Positions 1 through 7,414 of a DNA stretch of 12,823 bases are shown here, piece after piece. Numbering within the stretch: the stretch's first letter is position 1; each line of letters begins with the position of its first letter. The stretch spans positions 1 to 12,823 of the forward strand of contig DHHV01000045.1 of NCBI GenBank assembly GCA_002403455.1. Direction: 5' to 3'. The stretch is from Hyphomonadaceae bacterium UBA4763 (GTDB lineage Bacteria > Pseudomonadota > Alphaproteobacteria > Caulobacterales > Aquidulcibacteraceae). Position numbers and translations under genes: made by a program. The notes under the pieces are model-generated. The model searched no databases and was not told where the DNA came from. It was given only the letters and a program-made list of their open reading frames with translations.

Positions 1-1
1 G

Positions 2-613
2 GCGGCTCTGGCGGGCGCATTTGCGGCTGCCGCCTTGGGCGGGTTTTTACTTTATGTCGAGACGTCCGCACGGCCAGCGCCGGCCCCGGCGCGGGCGGAC
101 GCGATCGTCGTGTTGACCGGCGGGGCCGGGCGCATCGCGCATGGCGCGCAATTACTGGAATTGGGATTGGGGCGGCGGCTGCTCGTTTCTGGCGTGCATC
201 CGGGCGTCCCGGACGAGGATATCGCCACGCAAGGGACGATATCGGCGGCGAACATGGCTTGCTGCGTGGATTTGGGGCGGCAAGCGACCTCGACCATCGG
301 CAATGCGCGTGAAGTCAAGGCCTGGGCGGCGCAGCACGGCTTTCAACGCTTGCTGCTGGTCACCGCCGGCTACCACATGCCGCGCAGTCGTTTTGAAATG
401 AGCCGCATCGCGCCGGAACTGTCTTTTGCGCCGGCCCGCGATCGCGAAAAACTGCCCCCATTACGAAAATTGGGCGCTGAATACGCCAAATGGAATCTGG
501 CGCAATTTGCGGGGCTGTTTCCTGGGATCAGCGATACAGTGCCGCAATTGAGAGATCATTCGGCTGTGCCGCCCGGCAACGCCGCGCCTTCGGCGTCCGC
601 GTCGTCGGATTGA
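2..613 (+). CDS. YdcF/DUF218 family membrane protein, 5'-truncated
   Basis: The reading frame is open from base 2, so the true start lies before the window; 203 residues are visible. The first visible residues (AALAGAFAAAALGGFLLYV) are the end of an N-terminal membrane helix, so an internal TTG at 35 is not the start. The rest matches the DUF218 fold: strand plus loop ADAIVVLTGGAGR, a helix ending in LLVSGVHPGV, the conserved asparagine of the T-x-x-NAREVKAW segment, and the signature LLLVTAGYHMPRSRFEM. The tail is rich in Ala, Ser and Pro and probably unstructured. Family members are inner-membrane-anchored proteins with a Rossmann-like periplasmic or cytoplasmic domain; some are linked to envelope polysaccharide metabolism, but the substrate is unknown. 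In many alphaproteobacteria a ydcF-like gene sits between ftsEX and plsC, and plsC follows here 76 bp later. The family is clear, the function is not. Confidence 0.85.
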   Translation, partial: AALAGAFAAAALGGFLLYVETSARPAPAPARADAIVVLTGGAGRIAHGAQLLELGLGRRLLVSGVHPGVPDEDIATQGTISAANMACCVDLGRQATSTIGNAREVKAWAAQHGFQRLLLVTAGYHMPRSRFEMSRIAPELSFAPARDREKLPPLRKLGAEYAKWNLAQFAGLFPGISDTVPQLRDHSAVPPGNAAPSASASSD

Positions 614-689
614 TCTTGCGGCAAACCTGGCTATCTCCTTGTGATCGGGACGAATTTCCGCGCCGCATGGCGAAAAAGGGGGGCCGCGT

Positions 690-1409
690 TTGAACAGCAT
701 GGTGGCGATCTTCTCGGCGTTTTGGTTCTACGCGTCGATGACGGCGATCGGTGTTGCCTTATCGCCCTGGGCGGTAAGCTCCAGCGCCGCCGCCTTGGCT
801 GCGGGCCGCGCCCTCGATCGCTGTCTTCGCTTTGGCATGCGTTGGATGCTGGGCGTGCGGGTCGAGGTGCGCGGGCTGGAGCACTGCCCAGACGGCGGCG
901 CGCTGGTCGCCGCCAAGCATCTAAGCACCTATGATTCGGTTGCGCCGTTCTCTTTGCTGCCGCGCCCGATCTTTGTATTGAAACGCGAGTTGTTAAGCCT
1001 GCCCGTATTTGGATTTTACGCCAAACGCTTGGGCGTGCCGATCGACCGCAGCGCCGGCGGCGCCGCTTTGCGGACCATGTTGAAGGGCGCCAAAGCCGCC
1101 ATTGCCGACGGGCGTCAGTTCGTCGTCTTTGTCGAAGGCACCCGCAAACCGGTTGATTCTGCCCCGGATTACAAGACGGGTATCGCGCTGCTCTACGGGC
1201 AATTGCGCCAGCCCTGTTATATTTTGGCGCTCAATACGGGAATTGTCTGGCCGCATAATTCCTGGGCGCGGCGCAAAGGAAAAATCTTGTTTGAGTTCTT
1301 GCCGCCGATTCCGCCAGGGCTGCCGACGGAGGACTTCATGGCTGAATTGCAGACGCGGCTGGAGGCGGCGTCGGATCGCCTGATCGCCGAGGGCAGGGGG
1401 GCGCAATAG
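690..1409 (+). CDS. plsC: 1-acyl-sn-glycerol-3-phosphate acyltransferase (PlsC family)
   Basis: Family members transfer an acyl chain to position 2 of lysophosphatidic acid at the inner membrane, making phosphatidic acid for phospholipid synthesis. All acyltransferase motifs are visible: the catalytic H-x4-D at residues 77-82 (HLSTYD), the GVPIDR block at 115-120, the substrate-binding FVEGTR at 147-152, and the motif IV region with LALNTGIVW around 178-187. An N-terminal hydrophobic segment (about 5-30) fits membrane anchoring, and 239 residues is normal for the family. I chose the TTG at 690 because a run of six G (678-683, after AAAAA) lies 6 bases upstream; an ATG at 699 is the alternative and would remove three residues. 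The preceding gene encodes a YdcF-like protein and the two probably share a transcript. Other lysophospholipid acceptors cannot be excluded. Confidence 0.9.
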   Translation: MNSMVAIFSAFWFYASMTAIGVALSPWAVSSSAAALAAGRALDRCLRFGMRWMLGVRVEVRGLEHCPDGGALVAAKHLSTYDSVAPFSLLPRPIFVLKRELLSLPVFGFYAKRLGVPIDRSAGGAALRTMLKGAKAAIADGRQFVVFVEGTRKPVDSAPDYKTGIALLYGQLRQPCYILALNTGIVWPHNSWARRKGKILFEFLPPIPPGLPTEDFMAELQTRLEAASDRLIAEGRGAQ

Positions 1410-1425
1410 CCCGCCCCATGACTGG

Positions 1426-1446
1426 ATCGGAAAAACGCCGATTTTA
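1426..1446 (+). terminator. possible weak intrinsic terminator after plsC
   Basis: Seventeen bases after the plsC stop there is a 5-bp inverted repeat, ATCGG and CCGAT, around a 7-base loop (AAAAACG), followed by TTTTA. The stem is short and the T tract is brief, so this is weak as a terminator. It would separate plsC from the yajC operon, which starts after a 173-bp gap. I see nothing else convincing in that gap. Confidence 0.25.
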
Positions 1447-1582
1447 TCCATGGCGCCCCGTCGTCCCTGCCGCCACTGGGTTCAGCTTAGCGAAAACGAC
1501 GCTTGCAAAGGCGTTCGCCGACGATAATGTCGCCGCGCTTTTGGCGGTCGAGGGGCGATCGCAGATCTAAAGGTTGTCTTAC

Positions 1583-1942
1583 ATGTTCATCAGCAACGCG
1601 TTTGCGCAAGCCGCCACTGCGCCGGCGCCGGCCGGCGATCCGACCACGTCGGCTTTGCTGCAGTTTTTGCCGCTGATCGGCATTTTCGTGATCTTTTATT
1701 TCCTGATCATTCGACCGCAACAAAAACGGATGAAAGATCATCGCGACATGATCTCCAATTTAAAGCGCGGCGACACGGTGGTAACCTCCGGCGGATTGAT
1801 CGGTAAAGTCGCCCAGGTCGACGAGACCGAAGTCAAAATTGACCTCGGCGAAAATGTGAAGGTGCGCGTCGTGCGCTCGATGGTTGCCGAAGTGCGCAAT
1901 AAGCCGGAACCGGCGCCGGCCAATGACACCAAAAGCGCCTAA
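1583..1942 (+). CDS. yajC: Sec translocon accessory subunit YajC
   Basis: YajC is a small inner-membrane partner of SecDF in the Sec translocon supercomplex. The 119-residue protein has a short polar/Ala-Pro N-terminus, a single membrane helix at about 24-43 ending in the family signature FLIIRPQQKRMKDH, and a cytoplasmic beta domain beginning NLKRGDTVVTSGGLIGKV (59-76). The ATG at 1583 is preferred over a TTG nine bases earlier because AAAGG at 1569-1573 lies 9 bases before it and the product then starts MFISNAFAQA. The gene sits 19 bp before secD in the standard yajC-secD-secF order, which confirms the call. The C-terminus (PEPAPANDTKSA) is a low-complexity tail. Confidence 0.97.
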   Translation: MFISNAFAQAATAPAPAGDPTTSALLQFLPLIGIFVIFYFLIIRPQQKRMKDHRDMISNLKRGDTVVTSGGLIGKVAQVDETEVKIDLGENVKVRVVRSMVAEVRNKPEPAPANDTKSA

Positions 1943-1961
1943 ATAATAGCGGACCTGCTCG

Positions 1962-3590
1962 ATGTTGCATTTTGCTCCGTGGAAGCTCGCCGTCATTTTC
2001 CTGACGGTGCTTCTCGGTTTTGTTTTCGCAATTCCCAATGTGCTGCCGGAGGCGGTGCGCGCCAATTTGCCCGCGTGGGCGCCGAAACGCCCCATTAATC
2101 TTGGCCTGGATTTGCGCGGCGGCTCCTATCTATTGCTCGAGGTCGATGTCGACGCGCTCGGCAAGCAGCGCGTCAAGGATTTGTCCGAGGAACTGACCGC
2201 GGCTTTGGCCCGCAGCCCGCGCATCGGATTTTCGGCGCGCGCGGCCGATGACAACAGCGTCAGCGTGCAATTGCGCGACCCAAGCGATGCGGACGAGGCG
2301 CTGAAGCGCGCCCGCGATCTGGCGCAAACCATTGGCGGACAAGTCGGCGGCATTGGCGGGCGCCCCGATCTCAGCGCGGCGATGGATGGCGATCGCTTGG
2401 TGCTGACGCTGACGCCGGAGGCGTTGCAGCTGAAAGCCCGCGCGGCGCTCGACCAAACCATGGAAATTGTCCGCAAGCGGATCGACGAATTCGGCACGCT
2501 GGAGGCGTCCGTGCAACGGCAAGGCGCCAACCGCATTGTCGTTCAGGCGCCCGGCGCCAGCGACCCGGCGCAATTGGCGGCGTCTCTGGCGAAAACTGCG
2601 CAAATGACGTTCCAATTGGTCGATTTAACGGCGCGTGCAGAAGACATCCAGGCCGGTTTTGCGCCGCCGGGATCGGAAATCGTCCCCTCGGATGATGGCT
2701 TTACGCCGTTCATGGCGGTCAAGCGCCGGGCGATCGTTACAGGCGAAAACCTGATCGACGCCCAGCCGGGCTTTGACCAGAACAATCGCGCCATCGTCAA
2801 TTTCCGCTTCGATCAGCCCGGCGCGCGCGCCTTTGGTCGGACCACGATCGATAATGTCGGCAAGCCCTTCGCGATTTTGTTGGACGGACGCGTCATCTCG
2901 GCGCCGACGATCAACGAGCCGATCACTGGCGGATCGGGCCAAATCTCCGGCAATTTCACGCCCGAAAGCGCCGCTGAACTAGCGGCGCTGTTGCGCGCCG
3001 GCGCGCTGCCCGCGCCCTTGGCGGTCGTTGAGAGCCGCACCGTCGGCGCTGAATTGGGCGCCGATTCCATTCGCGCCGGCTGGATCGCCGCGATCGTCTC
3101 CTTTGTCGGCATTTTGATCTTTATGCTGGTGTTCTACGGCATCCTCGGGCTGATGGCCAATGTCGGCCTGATCATCAATTTGGTGTTGTTGATGGGCGCG
3201 CTGTCCGGGATGGGCGCGGCGCTGACCTTGCCCGGCATTGCCGGCATCATCCTGACCATGGGCATGGCGGTGGACGCCAATGTGTTGATTTTCGAGCGGT
3301 TGCGCGAGGAATTGCGCGCCGGCCGCACGCCGGTCGTCGCCACCAACGCCGCTTTTGAGCGCGCCACCCTGACCATTATGGACGCCAACATCACGACGCT
3401 GATTGCGGCGGCGTTCTTGTTCCAATTCGGCTCCGGCCCGGTGCGCGGGTTTGCGGTGACCTTGGGCCTTGGCATTTTCACGTCGGTGTTTTGCGGAGTG
3501 TGGCTTGGCCGCTGGATGCTGGCGACCTGGTTGCGGGCGGCTCGGCCCAAGCGCCTTGGCCTTGTAAAAGCCGCCGCTGGAGCTGCGTGA
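1962..3590 (+). CDS. secD: protein translocase subunit SecD
   Basis: SecD works with SecF as an RND-type, proton-driven motor that helps pull preproteins through SecYEG on the periplasmic side. The 542-residue protein has the expected order: membrane helix 1 at 8-24; the SecD signature LGLDLRGGSYLLLEVD (47-62); a periplasmic P1 region containing VRKRIDEFG (170-178) and the P1 head; the conserved stretch FAILLDGRVISAP (303-315) with ALLRAGALPAPL (342-353); and helices 2-6 from about 373 to 515. The conserved GMAVDANVLIFERLREE (434-450) carries the acidic residue of the proton path. The ATG at 1962 has GGA about 8 bases upstream and follows yajC by 19 bp. The stop TGA overlaps the secF start (TGATG), which indicates translational coupling. 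Length is normal and nothing is missing. Confidence 0.98.
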   Translation: MLHFAPWKLAVIFLTVLLGFVFAIPNVLPEAVRANLPAWAPKRPINLGLDLRGGSYLLLEVDVDALGKQRVKDLSEELTAALARSPRIGFSARAADDNSVSVQLRDPSDADEALKRARDLAQTIGGQVGGIGGRPDLSAAMDGDRLVLTLTPEALQLKARAALDQTMEIVRKRIDEFGTLEASVQRQGANRIVVQAPGASDPAQLAASLAKTAQMTFQLVDLTARAEDIQAGFAPPGSEIVPSDDGFTPFMAVKRRAIVTGENLIDAQPGFDQNNRAIVNFRFDQPGARAFGRTTIDNVGKPFAILLDGRVISAPTINEPITGGSGQISGNFTPESAAELAALLRAGALPAPLAVVESRTVGAELGADSIRAGWIAAIVSFVGILIFMLVFYGILGLMANVGLIINLVLLMGALSGMGAALTLPGIAGIILTMGMAVDANVLIFERLREELRAGRTPVVATNAAFERATLTIMDANITTLIAAAFLFQFGSGPVRGFAVTLGLGIFTSVFCGVWLGRWMLATWLRAARPKRLGLVKAAAGAA

Positions 3591-4531
3591 TGGCGCTGAA
3601 CCTTTTCCCCGAAAAGCTCGACGTCAATTTCATGCGCTGGCGGTTCATTGCAGCCGCGATCTCGCTGGCGGTGATCGTGCTGACCGCGATTTTCATTCCG
3701 CTGCATGGGTTGAATTTGGGCGTCGATTTTCGCGGCGGCGCGTTGATTGAAGCGCAAACGCAAGGACCGGCCAATCTCACCGACATCCGATCCAAGCTCG
3801 GCGCGCTCAACATCGGCGATGTCGGCGTCCAAGAATTCGGCGCGCCGGACTTGGTGCTGATCCGGGCCGAGGGGCAGGACGGCGAGGACGGCGCTAATAT
3901 CGCCGGCGCCAAGGTGCAAGAAGAGCTCCGCAAGATTGCGCCGGGCGTCGATATTCGCCGCGTTGAAACCGTTGGCGGCAAGGTGTCAGGCGAACTGATC
4001 CAAGCCGGCGTCATGGCTTTGGCTTTCGCGCTGCTTGCCATGCTTGTTTATGTCTGGTTTCGCTTTGATTCCTGGCATTTTGGATTGGGCGCGATGGCGT
4101 CCTTGCTGCATGACGTGATGGTGACGATCGGCTTTTTCATTGTCACCAAGATCGAGTTTAACCTGTCGACCGTTGCGGCGTTGCTGACCATTATCGGCTA
4201 TTCCATCAACGACACGGTGGTGATTTTCGATCGTTTTCGCGAAGACATCCGCAAATACAAAAAAATGCCGCTGACCGAATTGTTCAATTTGTCGATCAAT
4301 GTGACGCTGCCGCGCACGATCGTAACCTCGGTGACGACGCTGATCGCGATTGGCGGGATGTACGCCTTCGGCGGCGATGTGATCCGCAGCTTTACGGCCG
4401 CGATGATCGTTGGCGTCATCATCGGCACCTATTCGACGGTTTTTATTGCAACGCCGCTGGTGCTATGGGCAGGATATAAGCGTCCGTCCGATCGCACGGA
4501 GCCCGATAGCGCCGCCCGCGCCTCGGCCTGA
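3590..4531 (+). CDS. secF: protein translocase subunit SecF
   Basis: SecF is the second half of the SecDF export motor in the inner membrane. The 313-residue product shows helix 1 at about 17-37, the LGVDFRGGALIEA signature (43-55), a short periplasmic domain ending in VETVGGKVSGEL (125-136), and five further helices between about 138 and 296. The conserved SINDTVVIFDRFRE (205-218) aligns with the SecD proton-path motif. The frame is open further upstream, but the ATG at 3590, overlapping the secD stop by one base, gives the normal family N-terminus (MALNLFPEKLDVNFMRWRF) and is clearly the start. The C-terminus after residue 296 is a short polar tail. The next gene, a short-chain dehydrogenase, follows after 40 bp. 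Confidence 0.98.
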   Translation: MALNLFPEKLDVNFMRWRFIAAAISLAVIVLTAIFIPLHGLNLGVDFRGGALIEAQTQGPANLTDIRSKLGALNIGDVGVQEFGAPDLVLIRAEGQDGEDGANIAGAKVQEELRKIAPGVDIRRVETVGGKVSGELIQAGVMALAFALLAMLVYVWFRFDSWHFGLGAMASLLHDVMVTIGFFIVTKIEFNLSTVAALLTIIGYSINDTVVIFDRFREDIRKYKKMPLTELFNLSINVTLPRTIVTSVTTLIAIGGMYAFGGDVIRSFTAAMIVGVIIGTYSTVFIATPLVLWAGYKRPSDRTEPDSAARASA

Positions 4532-4571
4532 CCCGCGCCGCAGCCTCATCCGTATTAAGAAAGTCATCGCC

Positions 4572-5342
4572 ATGGGCGCCCTGTTTGATCTCTCCGGCAA
4601 AAGCGCGATCGTCACCGGCTCGTCGCGCGGGATCGGCAAAGCGATCGCCGAGCGGCTCGCCGAACATGGCGCGCATGTGGTGATTTCCTCGCGCAAAGCC
4701 GGCCCCTGCGAAGAGGTCGCAACTTCGATCAATGAGCGCTTTGGCCCGGGGCGCGCAATCGCGATCGCGGCGAACATCTCCGCCAAAGAGGATTTGCAGC
4801 GCCTGGTCGATGAAACCAATCGGCAATTCGGCAAGATCGACATCTTGGTCTGCAATGCGGCGACCAATCCCTATTTCGGGCCAATGGCCGGCATCGCTGA
4901 TGATCAATTCAGCAAGATCTTGCAGAACAACGTCATTTCCAACCATTGGCTGATCGCCATGGTCGCGCCGCAAATGCTGGAGCGGCGAGATGGCGCGATT
5001 GTGATCATTTCCTCGATCGGCGGCCTGAAGGGCTCTGACCTGATCGGCGCCTACAACATTTCCAAAGCGGCGGATTTCCAATTGGCGCGCAATCTCGCGG
5101 TCGAGTTTGGCAAACAAAACGTGCGCGTCAATTGCATCGCGCCGGGGCTGATCCGCACCGATTTTGCGCGCGCGCTGTGGGAAAATCCAGAGATCTTGAA
5201 AGGCGCGCTTGGCCCAACGCCTTTGGGACGCATTGGCGAGCCCGACGAAATCGCCGGTTGCGCGGTGTTTTTGGCGAGCCCGGCCGGGTCTTATGTTACG
5301 GGCCAGGCCTTTGTCGTCGATGGCGGCGCGACGATCGTCTAA
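4572..5342 (+). CDS. SDR family NAD(P)-dependent oxidoreductase
   Basis: This 256-residue protein is a classical short-chain dehydrogenase/reductase. It has the dinucleotide-binding TGSSRGIG (15-22), CNAAT (94-98) in place of NNAG, an Asn at 120 in the helix 4 position, and the catalytic Ser148, Tyr161-x3-Lys165 (YNISK). IAPGLIRTDF (189-198) and VVDGGATIV at the end complete the fold. It most resembles the DHRS4-like branch, which reduces carbonyl compounds, but the substrate cannot be read from sequence. The frame is open upstream into secF; I chose the ATG at 4572 because AAGAAAG lies 8 bases before it and the product starts at the family N-terminus (FDLSGKSAIVTG). It follows secF by 40 bp, so it is probably transcribed with yajC-secDF without being functionally related to export. 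Confidence 0.93.
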   Translation: MGALFDLSGKSAIVTGSSRGIGKAIAERLAEHGAHVVISSRKAGPCEEVATSINERFGPGRAIAIAANISAKEDLQRLVDETNRQFGKIDILVCNAATNPYFGPMAGIADDQFSKILQNNVISNHWLIAMVAPQMLERRDGAIVIISSIGGLKGSDLIGAYNISKAADFQLARNLAVEFGKQNVRVNCIAPGLIRTDFARALWENPEILKGALGPTPLGRIGEPDEIAGCAVFLASPAGSYVTGQAFVVDGGATIV

Positions 5343-5421
5343 GGCAAGCAGTCTGCCCATATCGCGCCAAACGCGCAATTTTCGCCATCAGATCAACCAA
5401 AAATTGAGCCCTTTCGATCAT

Positions 5422-5431
5422 AGGGAAGAGG
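5422..5431 (+). promoter_or_regulatory. strong Shine-Dalgarno-like sequence upstream of the hybrid kinase
   Basis: AGGGAAGAGG lies 4 bases before a GTG at 5436 that opens a different reading frame from the kinase. The kinase ATG at 5459 is 27 bases further on and has only a weak GGCGGG before it. The GTG frame soon becomes Cys/Arg-rich and is not a plausible protein. The site may serve a short leader peptide, may act at a distance, or may hint at an indel near the kinase start. Confidence 0.4.
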
Positions 5432-5458
5432 TTTTGTGAACCTTTTCCGGCGGGCTGC

Positions 5459-7339
5459 ATGCGGCGATTTGTGTCTGGTCTTCTTGATCGTTATCAGGCG
5501 GCGCTGCAAGCGGCTCTGCGGCTCGACCCCGAGCAGCATTTCGATGTCTATTTGCGCGCGCGCGTGCTTGTCTTACTCAGCGTTATTCACGCGGTCAGCG
5601 GCCTTGCGCTCGCGGTTGAAGACGCGCTGTCGGTGCCGGAATTTTCTTTTGGCAAACTGGTCGGCTGGCCGTCCATCCTGTTTTTCATGGCTTTGCCATT
5701 CTTGGTGTTGAAGCTGCGCTCGGTGTCGACCGTTGCGGTGATTTACCTGGCGACGCTGATCGGCGGCATCTGGTTGGTGGCTATTCCCGGCGGCGGGATC
5801 CGCGCGCCTATCGTGATTTTCCTATCTGCAACGCCGTTGATCGCCGCTTTCTTGCTCACCGGCCGCGCGTTTATTTACGCGACCGTGATCGTGGTGATCA
5901 GCCTGTTGTCGCTTTATGCGATCACGCTCAGCGGAATAACGTTTGGCGCGTTAGAGAACCGCATGCATTTGCATTTGTTATGCGCCGCGACCGCCAGCGT
6001 CGCCACGGCGTCCAGCGCCTATGGCTTTATCGCCATCAACCGCGAGCGCGGGCGGCGGCTGAAACTGGCTTTGGCCTCAGCAAAAGAAGCAGAACGCCAA
6101 AAATCGGGGTTCATTCAATTCGCCGCGCATGAATTGCGCACGCCGATGACGGGCGTTCTGGGAATGTTGGACATTCTCGCCGAGATGAAATTAAGCAAAG
6201 AGGCGGCCGAGATCGTGGACCTGGCCTCGCGCTCCGCGCGCGTCCTGGCGGCGACCGTCGACGATCTTGTCGATCACGCTTCGTTGGAGGCCGATAACGT
6301 CCGCGTCCAACGCGAACAGGTCCGGCTTAAACCGATTTTGAGCGATGTCCTCGCCTTGGCGCAGGCGCGGGCGCGCTCAAGTGATGTGCCGATTGATGAT
6401 GCAGACAGCCAAACGGCCGATATCATGGTCATTACCGACGCGAAAATAGCGCGCCAATGCCTAACGACGGCAGTGAATGTGATTTGCGGCGTTAAATCAC
6501 TGAACGATCTGCATGTTGAAACGCGGGTATTGGCCGGCGCCGAGCCGAACCAGAGCGTGCTATCGTTCCGCGTGTTCGGCGGCATGTCGCGCGAGCATGC
6601 GGCGATCTTATTGAACCGCGCGCGTCATGGCGATCTCAGTATCGAGGACCGCAACGGCCTCAACGACCTTGCCTATCTGGTCGGCCAAAAGCTGGCCAAA
6701 TTGCTGGGCGGCGTGATGCAGATCGAACAATTTCCCGACCTTCGGGTCGGCGTGGTCGTTCAATTGCCGTTGGAAAAGTCGGACATGCAGGCGCCGACCG
6801 ATCCGGTCGGGGGTGAGCGCGATAGCTCAGAGATGTCAATCGCGGCGTCGTTTGCCGCGCCCGATCCTAGCTTTCAGGCAGGTTCAGAGCAGCGCGATTT
6901 GGTGGCGATTGGATCGGACCCGGCGGTCCTGCAACGATGGGCGCTGCTGGTCGACGATAATGACGTCCATCGCTCGACTATTGAAGCCATCGCTGCCGAG
7001 GAGGATATTCAGCTTGTCGTGGTTTATCACGGCGCGATGGCTGTCTCGGCGCTGCTGCAGCGGCCGTTTGAAATTGTGCTGATCAATATGAGCATGCCGC
7101 ATTTGGGCGGCGTGGAAACCTTGCGCAACATGCGGGCGTTGCCGCGACCCTTATGCGACATCGGAATTGCCGCCATTTTTGCTCAATCCGAGACGCCGGC
7201 GGACGCCGAGAGAGCGCATTATGGGATCGATGCGATCCTCGCGGCGCCGTTTGATGCGCCGTCAATTCGGGCGGCGTTCGACGCTTGTACGATCAAGAAA
7301 ACCGAACGACACGCCTCGGGTCGACGTCGGGTGGCTTGA
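5459..7339 (+). CDS. six-TM hybrid histidine kinase with degenerate ATPase and receiver domains
   Basis: The 626-residue protein has a short cytoplasmic start, about six membrane helices (34-54, 68-85, 88-109, 114-134, 137-160, 169-192), a linker helix, a dimerisation/phosphotransfer (DHp) domain, an ATPase-like region and a C-terminal receiver. The H-box is intact: FAAHELRTPM with His224, Thr228 and Pro229. The ATP site is not. Both N-box asparagines and the lysine align with Thr337, Val341 and Gly344. The G1 DxGxG appears as FGGMS (373-377), and the G2 glycines are gone (LNDLA, 401-405). In the receiver the acidic pair Asp499-Asp500 remains, but the phosphoacceptor is Asn543 (LINMSMP) and the conserved Lys is Ala596 (APF). 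It is therefore probably a pseudokinase with a pseudoreceiver, acting as a phosphatase, phosphorelay sink or scaffold. The ligand is unknown. Start choice is uncertain because the ribosome site is weak. It lies 116 bp after the SDR gene. Confidence 0.9.
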   Translation: MRRFVSGLLDRYQAALQAALRLDPEQHFDVYLRARVLVLLSVIHAVSGLALAVEDALSVPEFSFGKLVGWPSILFFMALPFLVLKLRSVSTVAVIYLATLIGGIWLVAIPGGGIRAPIVIFLSATPLIAAFLLTGRAFIYATVIVVISLLSLYAITLSGITFGALENRMHLHLLCAATASVATASSAYGFIAINRERGRRLKLALASAKEAERQKSGFIQFAAHELRTPMTGVLGMLDILAEMKLSKEAAEIVDLASRSARVLAATVDDLVDHASLEADNVRVQREQVRLKPILSDVLALAQARARSSDVPIDDADSQTADIMVITDAKIARQCLTTAVNVICGVKSLNDLHVETRVLAGAEPNQSVLSFRVFGGMSREHAAILLNRARHGDLSIEDRNGLNDLAYLVGQKLAKLLGGVMQIEQFPDLRVGVVVQLPLEKSDMQAPTDPVGGERDSSEMSIAASFAAPDPSFQAGSEQRDLVAIGSDPAVLQRWALLVDDNDVHRSTIEAIAAEEDIQLVVVYHGAMAVSALLQRPFEIVLINMSMPHLGGVETLRNMRALPRPLCDIGIAAIFAQSETPADAERAHYGIDAILAAPFDAPSIRAAFDACTIKKTERHASGRRRVA

Positions 7340-7414
7340 AATCGTCGTTTTGAGGCTTGATGATCGCAAAATATTGGCTCGACGAGCGCGTCGCGAATCG
7401 CCACAATCGCCAAA

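Noticed and set aside
1503..1528. TTGCAA and GATAAT as a promoter for yajC
   Set aside because: The spacer is only 14 bases, too short for a normal sigma-70 promoter.
3491..3589. N-terminal extension of SecF from an upstream start inside secD
   Set aside because: The extra residues are the secD sequence in another frame; the ATG at 3590 overlapping the secD stop gives the normal SecF N-terminus.
4410..4571. N-terminal extension of the SDR into secF
   Set aside because: The extension is Arg/Pro-rich shadow sequence; the ATG at 4572 has a ribosome site and gives the standard SDR start.
5436..5711. Open frame starting at GTG 5436 behind a strong Shine-Dalgarno
   Set aside because: The product is Cys/Arg/Ser-rich with no family resemblance and overlaps the kinase membrane domain, whose frame has proper hydrophobic pattern and motifs.
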